DNA of 64,000 bases from Trematomus loennbergii (taxonomy: Eukaryota > Chordata > Actinopteri > Perciformes > Nototheniidae): positions 1 to 64,000 of the forward strand of contig JAAOOA010000480.1 in NCBI GenBank assembly GCA_012861695.1. Direction: 5' to 3'. The notes under the pieces were generated by a model. The model was not told the DNA's origin. It saw only the letters and a list, made by a program, of their open reading frames with translations, and searched no databases. Numbering within the stretch: the stretch's first letter is position 1; every line of letters begins with the position of its first letter. A program made the translations under genes and the position numbers. Shown here piece after piece: positions 1-9,964 of this stretch.

Positions 1-137
1 AGACATTTTAAAAAAACCTCAGTCTTGATTTGGGTGTGTCACTGGCTGAAAGGGCTAATTTGATTTATTTCATTTTGGTTGCTATCAAGCTCATTCTTCT
101 TCTTTTTTTTTATTAGGTGCATTTCTCAATGAAAACA

Positions 138-216
138 GGTAGTGTGGCCGGCGGTCTAAGGCGCTGGATTAAGCTCAGTCTCTCAGGAGGCGTGGGTTCA
201 AATCCCACCACTGCCA
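138..216 (+). pseudogene. tRNA-Leu copy 1, degraded (79 nt)
   Basis: The D arm lacks an A (GGCCGGCGG instead of GGCCGAGCGG), damaging the A box, and the 3' side of the anticodon stem lost two bases (AAGCTCAG for AAGGCTCCAG). The T arm and acceptor 3' end are intact. Three Ts follow the gene. Confidence 0.8.
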
Positions 217-471
217 TTTATATACAAGAATCAAGTGATATTTGGAAACCACACCCAACCTGAAGACAGTCCTCAAAAACCTCAGTCTTGAGTTGGGTGT
301 GACTCAACTTGAAGGTCAGTGTGCTTTGGGATGAGTTGCCAATTGTTGGAGAATTTGGACTCTTGACTTCTTGTCACTGGCTGAAGGGCTAATTTCATTT
401 ACGTCATTTTTGTTGCATCAAGCTCATACTTCTGTAATTCTTTAATTAGGTGCATTTTCTCCTTGAAAAAA

Positions 472-551
472 GGTAGTGTGGCCGAGCGGTCTAAGGCGCT
501 GGACTAAGGCTCCAGTCTCTAAGGAGGCCTGAGTTCAAATCCCCATTGCCA
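472..551 (+). pseudogene. tRNA-Leu copy 2, degraded (80 nt)
   Basis: The anticodon loop reads CTAAGGC, so the anticodon is still AAG. The variable arm and T arm are damaged (CTGAGTTCAAATCCCCATTGCCA), so the T stem cannot form fully. Shares the CTGAGTTC T-arm change with copies 3 and 29, which points to common descent. Confidence 0.8.
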
Positions 552-803
552 TTATATATACAAGAATCAAGTCATATTTGGAAACCACACCCAACCTGAA
601 GACAGTCTCATAAAACCTCAGTCTTGATTGGGTGTGACTCAACTTGAAGGTCAGTGTGCTTTGGATGAGTTTCCAATTGTTGGAGAATTTGGACTCTTGA
701 CTTCTTGTCACTGGCTGAAGGCTAATTTTTTATTTCATTTTGGTTGCTATCAAGCTCATTCTTCTTCTTTTTTTTAATTAGTTGCATTTTCTCAATGAAA
801 ACA

Positions 804-885
804 GGTAGTGTGGCCGAGCTGTCTAAGGTGCTGGATTAAGGCTCCAGTCTCTCAGGAGGCCTGAGTTCAAATCCCACCATTGCCA
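804..885 (+). pseudogene. tRNA-Leu copy 3, full length but substituted
   Basis: The length is the normal 82 nt and the anticodon AAG is at 838-840. The conserved GG of the D loop is changed (GAGCTGTC), and the T stem CTGAG no longer pairs well with CCCAC (two mismatches). A functional but poor tRNA is possible; decay is more likely. Confidence 0.65.
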
Positions 886-1135
886 TTATATATATACAAG
901 AATCAAGTCATATTTGGAAACCACACCCAACCTGAAGACAGTCTCATAAAACCTCAGTCTTGATTTGGGTGTGACTCAACTTGAAGGTCAGTGTGCTTTG
1001 GATGAGTTGCCAATTGTTGGAGAATTTGGACTCTTGACTTTTGTCACTGGCTGAAAGGGCTAATTTCATTTTGGTTGCTATCAAGCTCATTCTTCTTCTT
1101 TTTTTTTAATTAGTTGCATTTTCTCAATGAAAACA

Positions 1136-1216
1136 GGTAGTGTGGCCGAGCTGTCTAAGGTGCTGGATTAAGGCTCAGTCTCTCAGGAGGCGTGGGTTCA
1201 AATCCCACCACTGCCA
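1136..1216 (+). pseudogene. tRNA-Leu copy 4, degraded (81 nt)
   Basis: Carries the same D-loop change as copy 3 (GAGCTGTC) and lacks one C in the 3' strand of the anticodon stem (GGCTCAG). It is one of the few copies followed directly by TTTT, so loss of function is not due to a missing terminator. Confidence 0.75.
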
Positions 1217-1440
1217 TTTTATATACAAGAATCAAGTGATATTTGGAAACCACACCCAACCTGAAGACAGTGTCATAAAACCTCAGTCTTGAGTTGGGTG
1301 TGAAGACATTTAAAAATAACATCTCAGTCTTGATTTGGGTGTGTCACTGGCTGAAAGGGCTAATTTGATTTATTTCATTTTGATGGTATCAAGCTCATTC
1401 TTCTTCTTTTTTTATTAGGGGCATTTTCTCAATGAAAACA

Positions 1441-1522
1441 GGTAGTGTGGCCGAGCGGTCTAAGGCGCTGGATTAAGGCTCCAGTCTCTCAGGAGGCGTG
1501 GGTTCAAATCCCACCACTGCCA
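1441..1522 (+). tRNA. tRNA-Leu(AAG) copy 5
   Basis: Matches the array consensus over all 82 nt, with anticodon AAG at 1475-1477. It sits in a 304-class unit whose upstream spacer has the private variant AGGGGCATTTTC, which recurs before copies 15 and 24. Confidence 0.93.
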
Positions 1523-1814
1523 TTATATATAAAGAATCAAGTGATATTTAGAAAACCACCCAACCTGAAGACAGTCTCAAAAAAACCTCAGTCTTGAGTT
1601 GGGTGTGAAGACATTTAAAAATAACACCTCAGTCTTGAGTTGGGTGTGACTCAACTTGAAGGTCAGTGTGCTTTGGGATGAGTTGCCAATGTTGGAGAAT
1701 TTGGAATCTTGACTTCTTGTCACTGGCTGAAGGGCTAATTTCATTTATTTCATTTTGGTTGCTATCAAGCTCGTTCTTCTTTTTTTCTATTAGGTGCATT
1801 TTCTCATTGAAAAA

Positions 1815-1896
1815 TGTAGTGTGGCCGAGCGGTCTAAGGCGCTGGATTTAGGCTCCAGTCTCTCAGGAGGCGTGGGTTCAAATCCCACCACTGCCA
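1815..1896 (+). tRNA. tRNA-Leu(UAG) copy 6, first base changed
   Basis: Full length, with anticodon TAG at 1849-1851. The first base is T instead of G, so the terminal pair 1-72 would be T-C and unpaired. This may impair end processing or aminoacylation. The upstream spacer is 374-class with the CTATTAGG and CATTGAAAAA variants typical of the TAG lineage. Confidence 0.8.
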
Positions 1897-2117
1897 TTAT
1901 ATATACAAGAATCAAGTGATATTTGGAAACCACACCCAACCTGAAGACAGTCTAAAAAACCCTCAGTCTTGAGTTGGGTGTGAAGACATTTAAAAAAAAC
2001 TCAGTCTTGATTTGGGTGTGTCACTGGCTGAAAGGGCTAATTTGATTTATTTCATTTTGGTTGCTATCAAGCTCATTCTTCTTTTTTTTAATTAGGTGCA
2101 TTTTCTCAATGAAAACA

Positions 2118-2199
2118 GGTAGTGTGGCTGAGCGGTCTAAGGCGCTGGATTAAGGCTCCAGTCTCTCAGGAGGCGTGGGTTCAAATCCCACCACTGCCA
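2118..2199 (+). tRNA. tRNA-Leu(AAG) copy 7
   Basis: 82 nt, with anticodon AAG at 2152-2154. One substitution in the D stem (GCC to GCT) changes a C-G pair to a tolerated T-G wobble and keeps the A-box match. TTTT follows the gene directly. Confidence 0.9.
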
Positions 2200-2458
2200 T
2201 TTTATATATACAAGAATCAAGTGATATTTGGAAACCACACCCAACCTGAAGACAGTCTCATAAAACCTCAGTCTTGATTGGGTGTGACTCAACTTGAAGG
2301 TCAGTGTGCTTTAGGATGAGTTGCCAATTGTTGGAGAATTTGGACTCTTGACTTCTTGTCACTGGCTGAAAGGGCTAATTTCATTTATTTCATTTTGGTT
2401 GCTATCAAGCTCATTCTTCTTCTTTTTTTTTATTAGGTGCATTTTCTCAATGAAAACA

Positions 2459-2540
2459 GGTAGTGTGGCCGAGCGGTCTAAGGCGCTGGATTAAGGCTCC
2501 AGTCTCTCAGGAGGCGTGGGTTCAAATCCCACCACTGCCA
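2459..2540 (+). tRNA. tRNA-Leu(AAG) copy 8
   Basis: Consensus 82-nt gene with anticodon at 2493-2495. It is followed directly by TTTTATT, a usable Pol III terminator. The upstream unit is 333-class. Confidence 0.94.
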
Positions 2541-2764
2541 TTTTATTACAAGAATCAAGTGATATTTGGAAACCACACCCAACCTGAAGACAGTGTCATA
2601 AAACCTCAGTCTTGAGTTGGGTGTGAAGACATTTAAAAATAACACCTCAGTCTGATTTGGGTGTGTCACTGGCTGAAGGGCTAATTTCATTTAAGTCATT
2701 TTGGTTGCAATCAAGCTTATTCTTCTGTAATTCTTTAATTAGGTGCATTTTCTCAATGAAAACA

Positions 2765-2846
2765 GGTAGTGTGGCCGAGCGGTCTAAGGCGCTGGATTAA
2801 GGCTCCAGTCTCTCAGGAGGCGTGGGTTCAAATCCCACCACTGCCA
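2765..2846 (+). tRNA. tRNA-Leu(AAG) copy 9
   Basis: Consensus 82-nt gene with anticodon at 2799-2801. The 5' flank has TAATTCTTTAATTAGG in place of the usual long T tract, as in copies 2, 13, 19, 29, 32 and 36. Only two Ts follow the gene. Confidence 0.93.
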
Positions 2847-3070
2847 TTATATATATACAAGAATCAAGTGATATTGGAAACCACACCCAACCTGAAGACA
2901 GTCTAAAAAACCCTCAGTCTTGAGTTGGGTGTGAAGATATATAAAAAAAACCTCAGTCTTGATTTGGTGTGTCACTGGCTGTAAGGGCTAATTTGATTTA
3001 TTTCATTTTGGTTGCTATCAAGCTCATTCTTCTTCTTTTTTTTATTAGGTGCATTTTCTCAATCAAAACA

Positions 3071-3152
3071 GGTAGTGTGGCCGAGCGGTCTAAGGCGCTG
3101 GATTAAGGCTCCAGTCTCTCAGGAGGCGTGGGTTCAAATCCCACCACTGCCA
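3071..3152 (+). tRNA. tRNA-Leu(AAG) copy 10
   Basis: Consensus 82-nt gene with anticodon at 3105-3107. It is followed by TTTT. It belongs to a run of very similar 304-class units (copies 9-15). Confidence 0.94.
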
Positions 3153-3375
3153 TTTTATATACAAGAATCAAGTGATATTTGGAAACCACACCCAACCTGA
3201 AGACAGTCTAAAAAACCCTCAGTCTTGAGTTGGGTGTGAAGATATATAAAAAAAACTCAGTCTTGATTTGGGTGTGTCACTGGCTGAAAGGGCTAATTTG
3301 ATTTATTTCATTTTGGTTGCTATCAAGCTCATTCTTCTTCTTTTTTTTATTAGGTGCATTTTCTCAATGAAAACA

Positions 3376-3457
3376 GGTAGTGTGGCCGAGCGGTCTAAGG
3401 CGCTGGATTAAGGCTCCAGTCTCTCAGGAGGCGTGGGTTCAAATCCCACCACTGCCA
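3376..3457 (+). tRNA. tRNA-Leu(AAG) copy 11
   Basis: Consensus 82-nt gene with anticodon at 3410-3412, followed by TTTT. Its flanks are nearly identical to those of copy 10, which suggests recent unit duplication or conversion. Confidence 0.94.
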
Positions 3458-3682
3458 TTTTATATACAAGAATCAAGTGATATTTGGAAACCACACCCAA
3501 CCTGAAGACAGTGTCATAAAAACCTCAGTCTTGAGTTGGGTGTGAAGACATTTAAAAAAAACCTCAGTCTTGATTTGGGTGTGTCACTGGCTGAAAGGGC
3601 TAATTTGATTTATTTCATTTTGGTTGCTATCAAGCTCATTCTTCTTCTTTTTTTTATTAGGTGCATTTTCTCAATGAAAACA

Positions 3683-3764
3683 GGTAGTGTGGCCGAGCGG
3701 TCTAAGGCGCTGGATTAAGGCTCCAGTCTCTCAGGAGGCGTGGGTTCAAATCCCACCACTGCCA
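3683..3764 (+). tRNA. tRNA-Leu(AAG) copy 12
   Basis: Consensus 82-nt gene with anticodon at 3717-3719, followed by TTTT. Last of three neighbouring copies (10-12) with both an intact body and a canonical terminator. Confidence 0.94.
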
Positions 3765-3993
3765 TTTTATATACAAGAATCAAGTGATATTTGGAAACCA
3801 CACCACACCAACTGAAGACAGTGTCATAAAACCTCAGTCTTGAGTTGGGTGTGAAGACATTTAAAAATAACACCTCAGTCTTGATTTGGGTGTGTCACTG
3901 GCTGAAGGGCTAATTTCATTTAAGTCATTTTGGTTGCAATCAAGCTCATTCTTCTGTAATTCTTTAATTAGGTGCATTTTCTCAATGAAAACA

Positions 3994-4075
3994 GGTAGTG
4001 TGGCTGAGCGGTCTAAGGCGCTGGATTAAGGCTCCAGTCTCTCAGGAGGCGTGGGTTCAAATCCCACCACTGCCA
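3994..4075 (+). tRNA. tRNA-Leu(AAG) copy 13
   Basis: 82 nt, with anticodon at 4028-4030. It has the same D-stem C-to-T change as copy 7. Only two Ts follow the gene. Confidence 0.9.
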
Positions 4076-4298
4076 TTATATATTACAAGAATCAAGTGAT
4101 ATTTGGAAACCACACCCAACCTGAAGACAGTCTAAAAAACCCTCAGTCTTGAGTTGGGTGTGAAGATATATAAAAAAAACCTCAGTCTTGATTTGGGTGT
4201 GTCACTGGCTGAAGGGCTAATTTGATTATTTCATTTTGGTTGCTATCAAGCTCATTCTTCTTCTTTTTTTTATTAGGTGCATTTTCTCAATGAAAACA

Positions 4299-4380
4299 GG
4301 TAGTGTGGCCGAGCGGTCTAAGGCGCTGGATTAAGGCTCCAGTCTCTCAGGAGGCGTGGGTTCAAATCCCACCACTGCCA
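4299..4380 (+). tRNA. tRNA-Leu(AAG) copy 14
   Basis: Consensus 82-nt gene with anticodon at 4333-4335, followed by TTT. It opens a five-unit block (copies 14-18) that is repeated as copies 23-27. Confidence 0.93.
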
Positions 4381-4602
4381 TTTATATACAAGAATCAAGT
4401 GATATTTGGAAACCACACCCAACCTGAAGACAGTGTCATAAAACCTCAGTCTTGAGTTGGGTGTGAAGACATTTAAAATAACACCTCAGTCTTGATTTGG
4501 GTGTGTCACTGGCTGAAAGGGCTAATTTGATTTATTTCATTTTGATGGTATCAAGCTCATTCTTCTTCTTTTTTTTAATTAGGGGCATTTTCAATGAAAA
4601 CA

Positions 4603-4684
4603 GGTAGTGTGGCCGAGCGGTCTAAGGCGCTGGATTAAGGCTCCAGTCTCTCAGGAGGCGTGGGTTCAAATCCCACCACTGCCA
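4603..4684 (+). tRNA. tRNA-Leu(AAG) copy 15
   Basis: Consensus 82-nt gene with anticodon at 4637-4639. The upstream variant AGGGGCATTTTC and the downstream variant GAAGACGTTTAA are shared with copy 24. Confidence 0.93.
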
Positions 4685-4975
4685 TTATATATACAAGAAT
4701 CAAGTGATATTTGAAACCACACCCAACCTGAAGACAGTCTCAAAAAACCTCAGTCTTGAGTTGGGTGTGAAGACGTTTAAAAATAACACCTCAGTCTTGA
4801 GTTGGGTGTGACTCAACTTGAAGGTCAGTGTGCTTTGGGATGAGTTGCCAATTGTTGGAGAATTTGGACTCTTGACTTCTTGTCACTGGCTGAAGGGCTA
4901 ATTGATTTATGTCATTTGGTTGCTATCAAGCTCATTCTTCTTTTTTTCTATTAGGTGCATTTTCTCATTGAAAAA

Positions 4976-5057
4976 GGTAGTGTGGCCGAGCGGTCTAAGG
5001 CGCTGGATTTAGGCTCCAGTCTCTCAGGAGGCGTGGGTTCAAATCCCACCACTGCCA
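4976..5057 (+). tRNA. tRNA-Leu(UAG) copy 16
   Basis: 82 nt, identical to the AAG consensus except for the anticodon first base, giving TAG at 5010-5012. This decodes CUA and, by wobble, other CUN codons. The 5' flank (CTATTAGG and CATTGAAAAAGG) marks the TAG lineage. Unit class 374. Confidence 0.93.
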
Positions 5058-5276
5058 TTATATATACAAGAATCAAGTGATATTTGGAAACCACACCCAA
5101 CCTGAAGACAGTCTAAAAAACCCTCAGTCTTGAGTTGGGTGTGAAGACATTTAAAAAAAACCTCAGTCTTGATTTGGGTGTGTCACTGGCTGAAGGGCTA
5201 ATTTGATTTATGTCATTTTGGTTGCTATCAAGCTCATTCTTCTTTTTTCTATTAGGTGCATTTTCTCATTGAAAAA

Positions 5277-5356
5277 GGTAGTGTGGCCGAGCGGTCTAAG
5301 GCGCTGGATTAGGCTCCAGTCTCTCAGGAGGCGTGGGTTCAAATCCCACCACTGCC
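5277..5356 (+). pseudogene. tRNA-Leu copy 17, degraded UAG lineage (80 nt)
   Basis: One T is missing from the anticodon loop (GGATTAGGCTCC), leaving a 6-nt loop, and the discriminator A is absent. TAG-type flanking sequence shows it derives from a UAG gene. Copy 34 shows the same loop deletion. Confidence 0.8.
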
Positions 5357-5608
5357 TTATATATACAAGAATCAAGTGATATTTGGAAACCACACCCAAC
5401 CTGAAGACAGTCTCATAAAACCTCAGTCTTGATTTGGGTGTGACTCAACTTGAAGGTCAGTGTGCTTTGGATGAGTTGCCAATTGTTGGAGAATTTGGAC
5501 TCTTGACTTCTTGTCACTGGCTGAAGGGCTAATTTCATTTATTTCATTTTGGTTGCTATCAAGCTCATTCTTCTTCTTTTTTTATTAGTGCATTTTCTCA
5601 ATGAAAAA

Positions 5609-5690
5609 GGTAGTGTGGCCGAGCGGTCTAAGGCGCTGGATTAAGGCTCCAGTCTCTCAGGAGGCGTGGGTTCAAATCCCACCACTGCCA
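5609..5690 (+). tRNA. tRNA-Leu(AAG) copy 18
   Basis: Consensus 82-nt gene with anticodon at 5643-5645. Unit class 333. Two Ts follow the gene. Confidence 0.93.
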
Positions 5691-5985
5691 TTATATATAC
5701 AAGAATCAAGTGATATTTGGAAACCACACCCAACCTGAAGACAGTCTCAAAAAACCTCAGTCTTGAGTTGGGTGTGAAGACATTTAAAAATAACACCTCA
5801 GTCTTGAGTTGGGTGTGACTCAACTTGAAGGTCAGTGTGCTTTGGGATGAGTTGCCAATTGTTGGAGAATTTGGACTCTTGACTCTTGTCACTGGCTGAA
5901 GGGCTAATTTCATTTAGTCATTTTGGTTGCTATCAAGCTCATTCTTCTGTAATTCTTTAATTAGGTGCATTTTCTCTTGAAAACA

Positions 5986-6067
5986 GGTAGTGTGGCCGAG
6001 CGGTCTAAGGCGCTGGATTAAGGCTCCAGTCTCTCAGGAGGCGTGGGTTCAAATCCCACCACTGCCA
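5986..6067 (+). tRNA. tRNA-Leu(AAG) copy 19
   Basis: Consensus 82-nt gene with anticodon at 6020-6022. Unit class 374, with the TAATTCTTTAATTAGG type of 5' flank. Two Ts follow the gene. Confidence 0.93.
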
Positions 6068-6320
6068 TTATATATACAAGAATCAAGTGATATTTGGAAA
6101 CCACACCCAACCTGAAGACAGTCTCATAAACCTCAGTCTTGAGTTGGGTGTGACTCAACTTGAAGGTCAGTGTGCTTTGGGATGAGTTGCCAATTGTTGG
6201 AGAATTTGGACTCTTGACTTCTTGTCACTGGCTGAAGGGCTAATTTCATTTATTCATTTTGGTTGCTATCAAGCTCATTCTTCTTCTTTTTTTTATTAGG
6301 TGCATTTTCTCATGAAAACA

Positions 6321-6401
6321 GGTAGTGTGGCCGAGCGGTCTAAGGCGCTGGATTAGGCTCCAGTCTCTCAGGAGGCGTGGGTTCAAATCCCACCACTGCC
6401 A
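6321..6401 (+). pseudogene. tRNA-Leu copy 20, anticodon-loop deletion (81 nt)
   Basis: One base is missing in the anticodon loop (GGATTAGGC), so the loop has six bases and the anticodon is undefined. Everything else is consensus. The flank is of the AAG type, so this is independent of copies 17 and 34. A sequencing error in a consensus copy would look the same. Confidence 0.7.
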
Positions 6402-6689
6402 TTATATATACAAGAATCAAGTGATATTTGGAAACCACACCCAACCTGAAGACAGTCTAAAAAACCTCAGTCTTGAGTTGGGTGTGAAGACATTAAAATA
6501 ACACCTCAGTCTTGAGTTGGGTTGACTCAACTTGAAGGTCAGTGTGCTTTGGGATGAGTTGCCAATTGTTGGAGAATTTGGACTCTTGACTTCTTGTCAC
6601 TGCTGAAGGGCTAATTTGATTTATGTCATTTTGGTTGCTATCAAGCTCATTCTTCTTTTTTTCTATTCGGTGCATTTCTCATTGAAAAA

Positions 6690-6771
6690 GGTAGTGTGGC
6701 CGAGCGGTCTAAGGCGCTGGATTTAGGCTCCAGTCTCTCAGGAGGCATGGGTTCAAATCCCACCACTGCCA
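6690..6771 (+). tRNA. tRNA-Leu(UAG) copy 21
   Basis: 82 nt, with anticodon TAG at 6724-6726. One G-to-A change at the base of the T stem (CATGGGTTC) leaves an A-C mismatch in the first T-stem pair. The 266-base distance to copy 22 is the shortest in the array, due to a spacer deletion. Confidence 0.85.
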
Positions 6772-6955
6772 TTATATATACAAGAATCAAGTGATATTTG
6801 GAAACCACACCCAACCTGAAGACATTTAAAAAAAACCTCAGTCTTGATTTGGGTGTGTCACTGGCTGAAAGGGCTAATTTTTTATTTCATTTTGGTTGCT
6901 ATCAAGCTCATTCTTCTTCTTTTTTTTTATTAGGTGCATTTTCTCAATGAAAACA

Positions 6956-7037
6956 GGTAGTGTGGCCGAGCGGTCTAAGGCGCTGGATTAAGGCTCCAGT
7001 CTCTCAGGAGGCGTGGGTTCAAATCCCACCACTGCCA
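6956..7037 (+). tRNA. tRNA-Leu(AAG) copy 22
   Basis: Consensus 82-nt gene with anticodon at 6990-6992. Its upstream spacer is the shortest in the array. Confidence 0.93.
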
Positions 7038-7260
7038 TTATATATACAAGAATCAAGTGATATTTGGAAAACCACACCCAACCTGAAGACAGTCTAAAAA
7101 CCCTCAGTCTTGATTGGGTGTGAAGATATATAAAAAAAACCTCAGTCTTGATTTGGTGTGTCACTGGCTGTAAGGGCTAATTTTGATTTATTTCATTTTG
7201 GTTGCTATCAAGCTCATTCTTCTTCTTTTTTTTATTAGGTGCATTTTCTCAATGAAAACA

Positions 7261-7342
7261 GGTAGTGTGGCCGAGCGGTCTAAGGCGCTGGATTAAGGCT
7301 CCAGTCTCTCAGGAGGCGTGGGTTCAAATCCCACCACTGCCA
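7261..7342 (+). tRNA. tRNA-Leu(AAG) copy 23
   Basis: Consensus 82-nt gene with anticodon at 7295-7297, followed by TTTT. It opens the second copy of the five-unit block, 2962 bases after copy 14. Confidence 0.94.
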
Positions 7343-7564
7343 TTTTATATACAAGAATCAAGTGATATTTGGAAACCACACCAACCTGAAGACAGTGTCA
7401 TAAAACCTCAGTCTTGAGTTGGGTGTGAAGACATTTAAAATAACACCTCAGTCTTGATTTGGTGTGTCACTGGCTGAAAGGGCTAATTTGATTTATTTCA
7501 TTTTGATGGTATCAAGCTCATTCTTCTTCTTTTTTTAATTAGGGGCATTTTCTCAATGAAAACA

Positions 7565-7646
7565 GGTAGTGTGGCCGAGCGGTCTAAGGCGCTGGATTAA
7601 GGCTCCAGTCTCTCAGGAGGCGTGGGTTCAAATCCCACCACTGCCA
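7565..7646 (+). tRNA. tRNA-Leu(AAG) copy 24
   Basis: Consensus 82-nt gene with anticodon at 7599-7601. It is 2962 bases after copy 15 and shares its private flank variants. Confidence 0.93.
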
Positions 7647-7938
7647 TTATAATACAAGAATCAAGTGATATTTAGAAACCACACCCAACCTGAAGACAGT
7701 CTCAAAAAACCTCAGTCTTGAGTTGGGTGTGAAGACGTTTAAAAATAACACCTCAGTCTTGAGTTGGGTGTGACTCAACTTGAAGGTCAGTGTGCTTTGG
7801 GATGAGTTGCCAATTGTTGGAGAATTTGGACTCTTGACTTCTTGTCACTGGCTGAAGGGCTAATTGATTTATGTCATTTTGGTTGCTATCAAGCTCATTC
7901 TTCTTTTTTCTATTAGGTGCATTTTCTCATTGAAAAAA

Positions 7939-8020
7939 GGTAGTGTGGCCGAGCGGTCTAAGGCGCTGGATTTAGGCTCCAGTCTCTCAGGAGGCGTGGG
8001 TTCAAATCCCACCACTGCCA
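7939..8020 (+). tRNA. tRNA-Leu(UAG) copy 25
   Basis: 82 nt, with anticodon TAG at 7973-7975 and otherwise consensus. It lies 2963 bases after copy 16. Confidence 0.93.
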
Positions 8021-8236
8021 TTATATATACAAGAATCAAGTGATATTTGGAAACCACACCCAACCTGAAGACAGTCTAAAAAACCCTCAGTCTTGAGTTG
8101 GGTGTGAAGACATTTAAAAAAACTCAGTCTTGATTTGGGTGTGTCACTGGCTGAAGGGCTAATTTGATTTATTCATTTTGGTTGCTATCAAGCTCATTCT
8201 TCTTTTTTCTATTAGGTGCATTTTCTCATTGAAAAA

Positions 8237-8315
8237 GGTAGTGTGGCCGAGCGGTCTAAGGCGGGATTAAGCTCCAGTCTCTCAGGAGGCGTGGGTTCAA
8301 ATCCCACCACTGCCA
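8237..8315 (+). pseudogene. tRNA-Leu copy 26, degraded (79 nt)
   Basis: The anticodon arm is damaged: CT is missing from the 5' strand (GCGGGATT) and one G after the anticodon is lost (AAGCTCC). The flank is TAG-type, matching its block position opposite copy 17. Confidence 0.8.
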
Positions 8316-8568
8316 TTATATATACAAGAATCAAGTGATATTTGGAAACCACACCCAACCTGAAGACAGTCTCATAAAACCTCAGTCTTGATTGGGTGTG
8401 ACTCAACTTGAAGGTCAGTGTGCTTTGGATGAGTTGCCAATTGTTGGAGAATTTGGACTCTTGACTTCTTGTCACTGGCTGAAGGGCTAATTTCATTTAT
8501 TTCATTTTGGTTGCTATCAAGCTCATTCTTCTTCTTTTTTTTATTAGGTGCATTTTCTCAATGAAAAA

Positions 8569-8650
8569 GGTAGTGTGGCCGAGCGGTCTAAGGCGCTGGA
8601 TTAAGGCTCCAGTCTCTCAGGAGGCGTGGGTTCAAATCCCACCACTGCCA
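8569..8650 (+). tRNA. tRNA-Leu(AAG) copy 27
   Basis: Consensus 82-nt gene with anticodon at 8603-8605. Block partner of copy 18, 2960 bases away. Confidence 0.93.
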
Positions 8651-8871
8651 TTATATACAAGAATCAAGTGATATTTGGAAACCACACCCAACCTGAAGAC
8701 AGTCTCAAAAACCTCAGTCTTGAGTTGGGTGTGAAGACATTTAAAATAACACCTCAGTCTTGATTTGGTGTGTCACTGGCTGAAAGGGCTAATTTGATTT
8801 ATTTCATTTTGGTTGCTATCAAGCTCATTCTTCTTCTTTTTTTTATTAGGTGCATTTTCTCATTGAAAACA

Positions 8872-8953
8872 GGTAGTGTGGCCGAGCGGTCTAAGGCGCT
8901 GGATTAAGGCTCCAGTCTCTCAGGAGGCGTGGGTTCAAATCCCACCACTGCCA
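8872..8953 (+). tRNA. tRNA-Leu(AAG) copy 28
   Basis: Consensus 82-nt gene with anticodon at 8906-8908. The flank is a hybrid, CATTGAAAACAGG, between the AAG and TAG types. Confidence 0.93.
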
Positions 8954-9244
8954 TTATATAAGAATCAAGTGATATTTGGAAACCACACCCAACCTGAAGA
9001 CAGTCTCAAAAAACCTCAGTCTTGAGTTGGGTGTGAAGACATTTAAAAATAACACCTCAGTCTTGAGTTGGGTGTGACTCAACTTGAAGGTCAGTGTGCT
9101 TTGGGATGAGTTGCCAATTGTTGGAGAATTTGGACTCTTGACTCTTGTCACTGGCTGAAGGGCTAATTTCATTTACGTCATTTTGGTTGCATCAAGCTCA
9201 TACTTCTGTAATTCTTTAATTAGGTGCATTTTCTCTTGAAAACA

Positions 9245-9324
9245 GGTAGTGTGGCCGAGCGGTCTAAGGCGCTGGATAAGGCTCCAGTCTCTCAGGAGGC
9301 CTGAGTTCAAATCCCACCATGCCA
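9245..9324 (+). pseudogene. tRNA-Leu copy 29, degraded (80 nt)
   Basis: One T is missing in the anticodon loop (GGATAAGGC), and the T arm and acceptor are altered (CTGAGTTC, CCACCATGCCA). Related to copies 2 and 32 by flank and T-arm changes. Confidence 0.8.
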
Positions 9325-9577
9325 TTATATATACAAGAATCAAGTGATATTTGGAAACCACACCCAACCTGAAGACAGTCTCATAAAACCTCAGTCTTGA
9401 TTTGGGTGTGACTCAACTTGAAGGTCAGTGTGCTTTGGATGAGTTGCCAATTGTTGGAGAATTTGGACTCTTGACTTCTTGTCACTGGCTGAAGGGCTAA
9501 TTTCATTTATTTCATTTTGGTTGCTATCAAGCTCATTCTTCTTCTTTTTTAATTAGGTGCATTTTCTCATGAAAACA

Positions 9578-9659
9578 GGTAGTGTGGCCGAGCGGTCTAA
9601 GGCGCTGGATTAAGGCTCCAGTCTCTCAGGAGGCGTGGGTTCAAATCCCACCACTGCCA
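9578..9659 (+). tRNA. tRNA-Leu(AAG) copy 30
   Basis: Consensus 82-nt gene with anticodon at 9612-9614, followed by TTT. Confidence 0.93.
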
Positions 9660-9883
9660 TTTATATACAAGAATCAAGTGATATTTGGAAACCACACCCA
9701 ACCTGAAGACAGTGTCATAAAACCTCAGTCTTGAGTTGGGTGTGAAGACATTTAAAAATAACATCTCAGTCTTGATTTGGGTGTGTCACTGGCTGAAAGG
9801 GCTAATTTGATTTATTTCATTTTGGTGGTATCAAGCTCATTCTTCTTCTTTTTTTTTATTAGGGCATTTTCTCAATGAAAACA

Positions 9884-9964
9884 GGTAGTGTGGCCGAGCG
9901 TCTAAGGCGCTGGATTAAGGCTCCAGTCTCTCAGGAGGCGTGGGTTCAAATCCCACCACTGCCA
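9884..9964 (+). pseudogene. tRNA-Leu copy 31, D-loop deletion (81 nt)
   Basis: One of the two conserved D-loop Gs is missing (GAGCGTCTAAGG). Those Gs contact the T loop in folded tRNA, and the deletion also breaks the A box. The rest is consensus with anticodon AAG. Confidence 0.65.
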
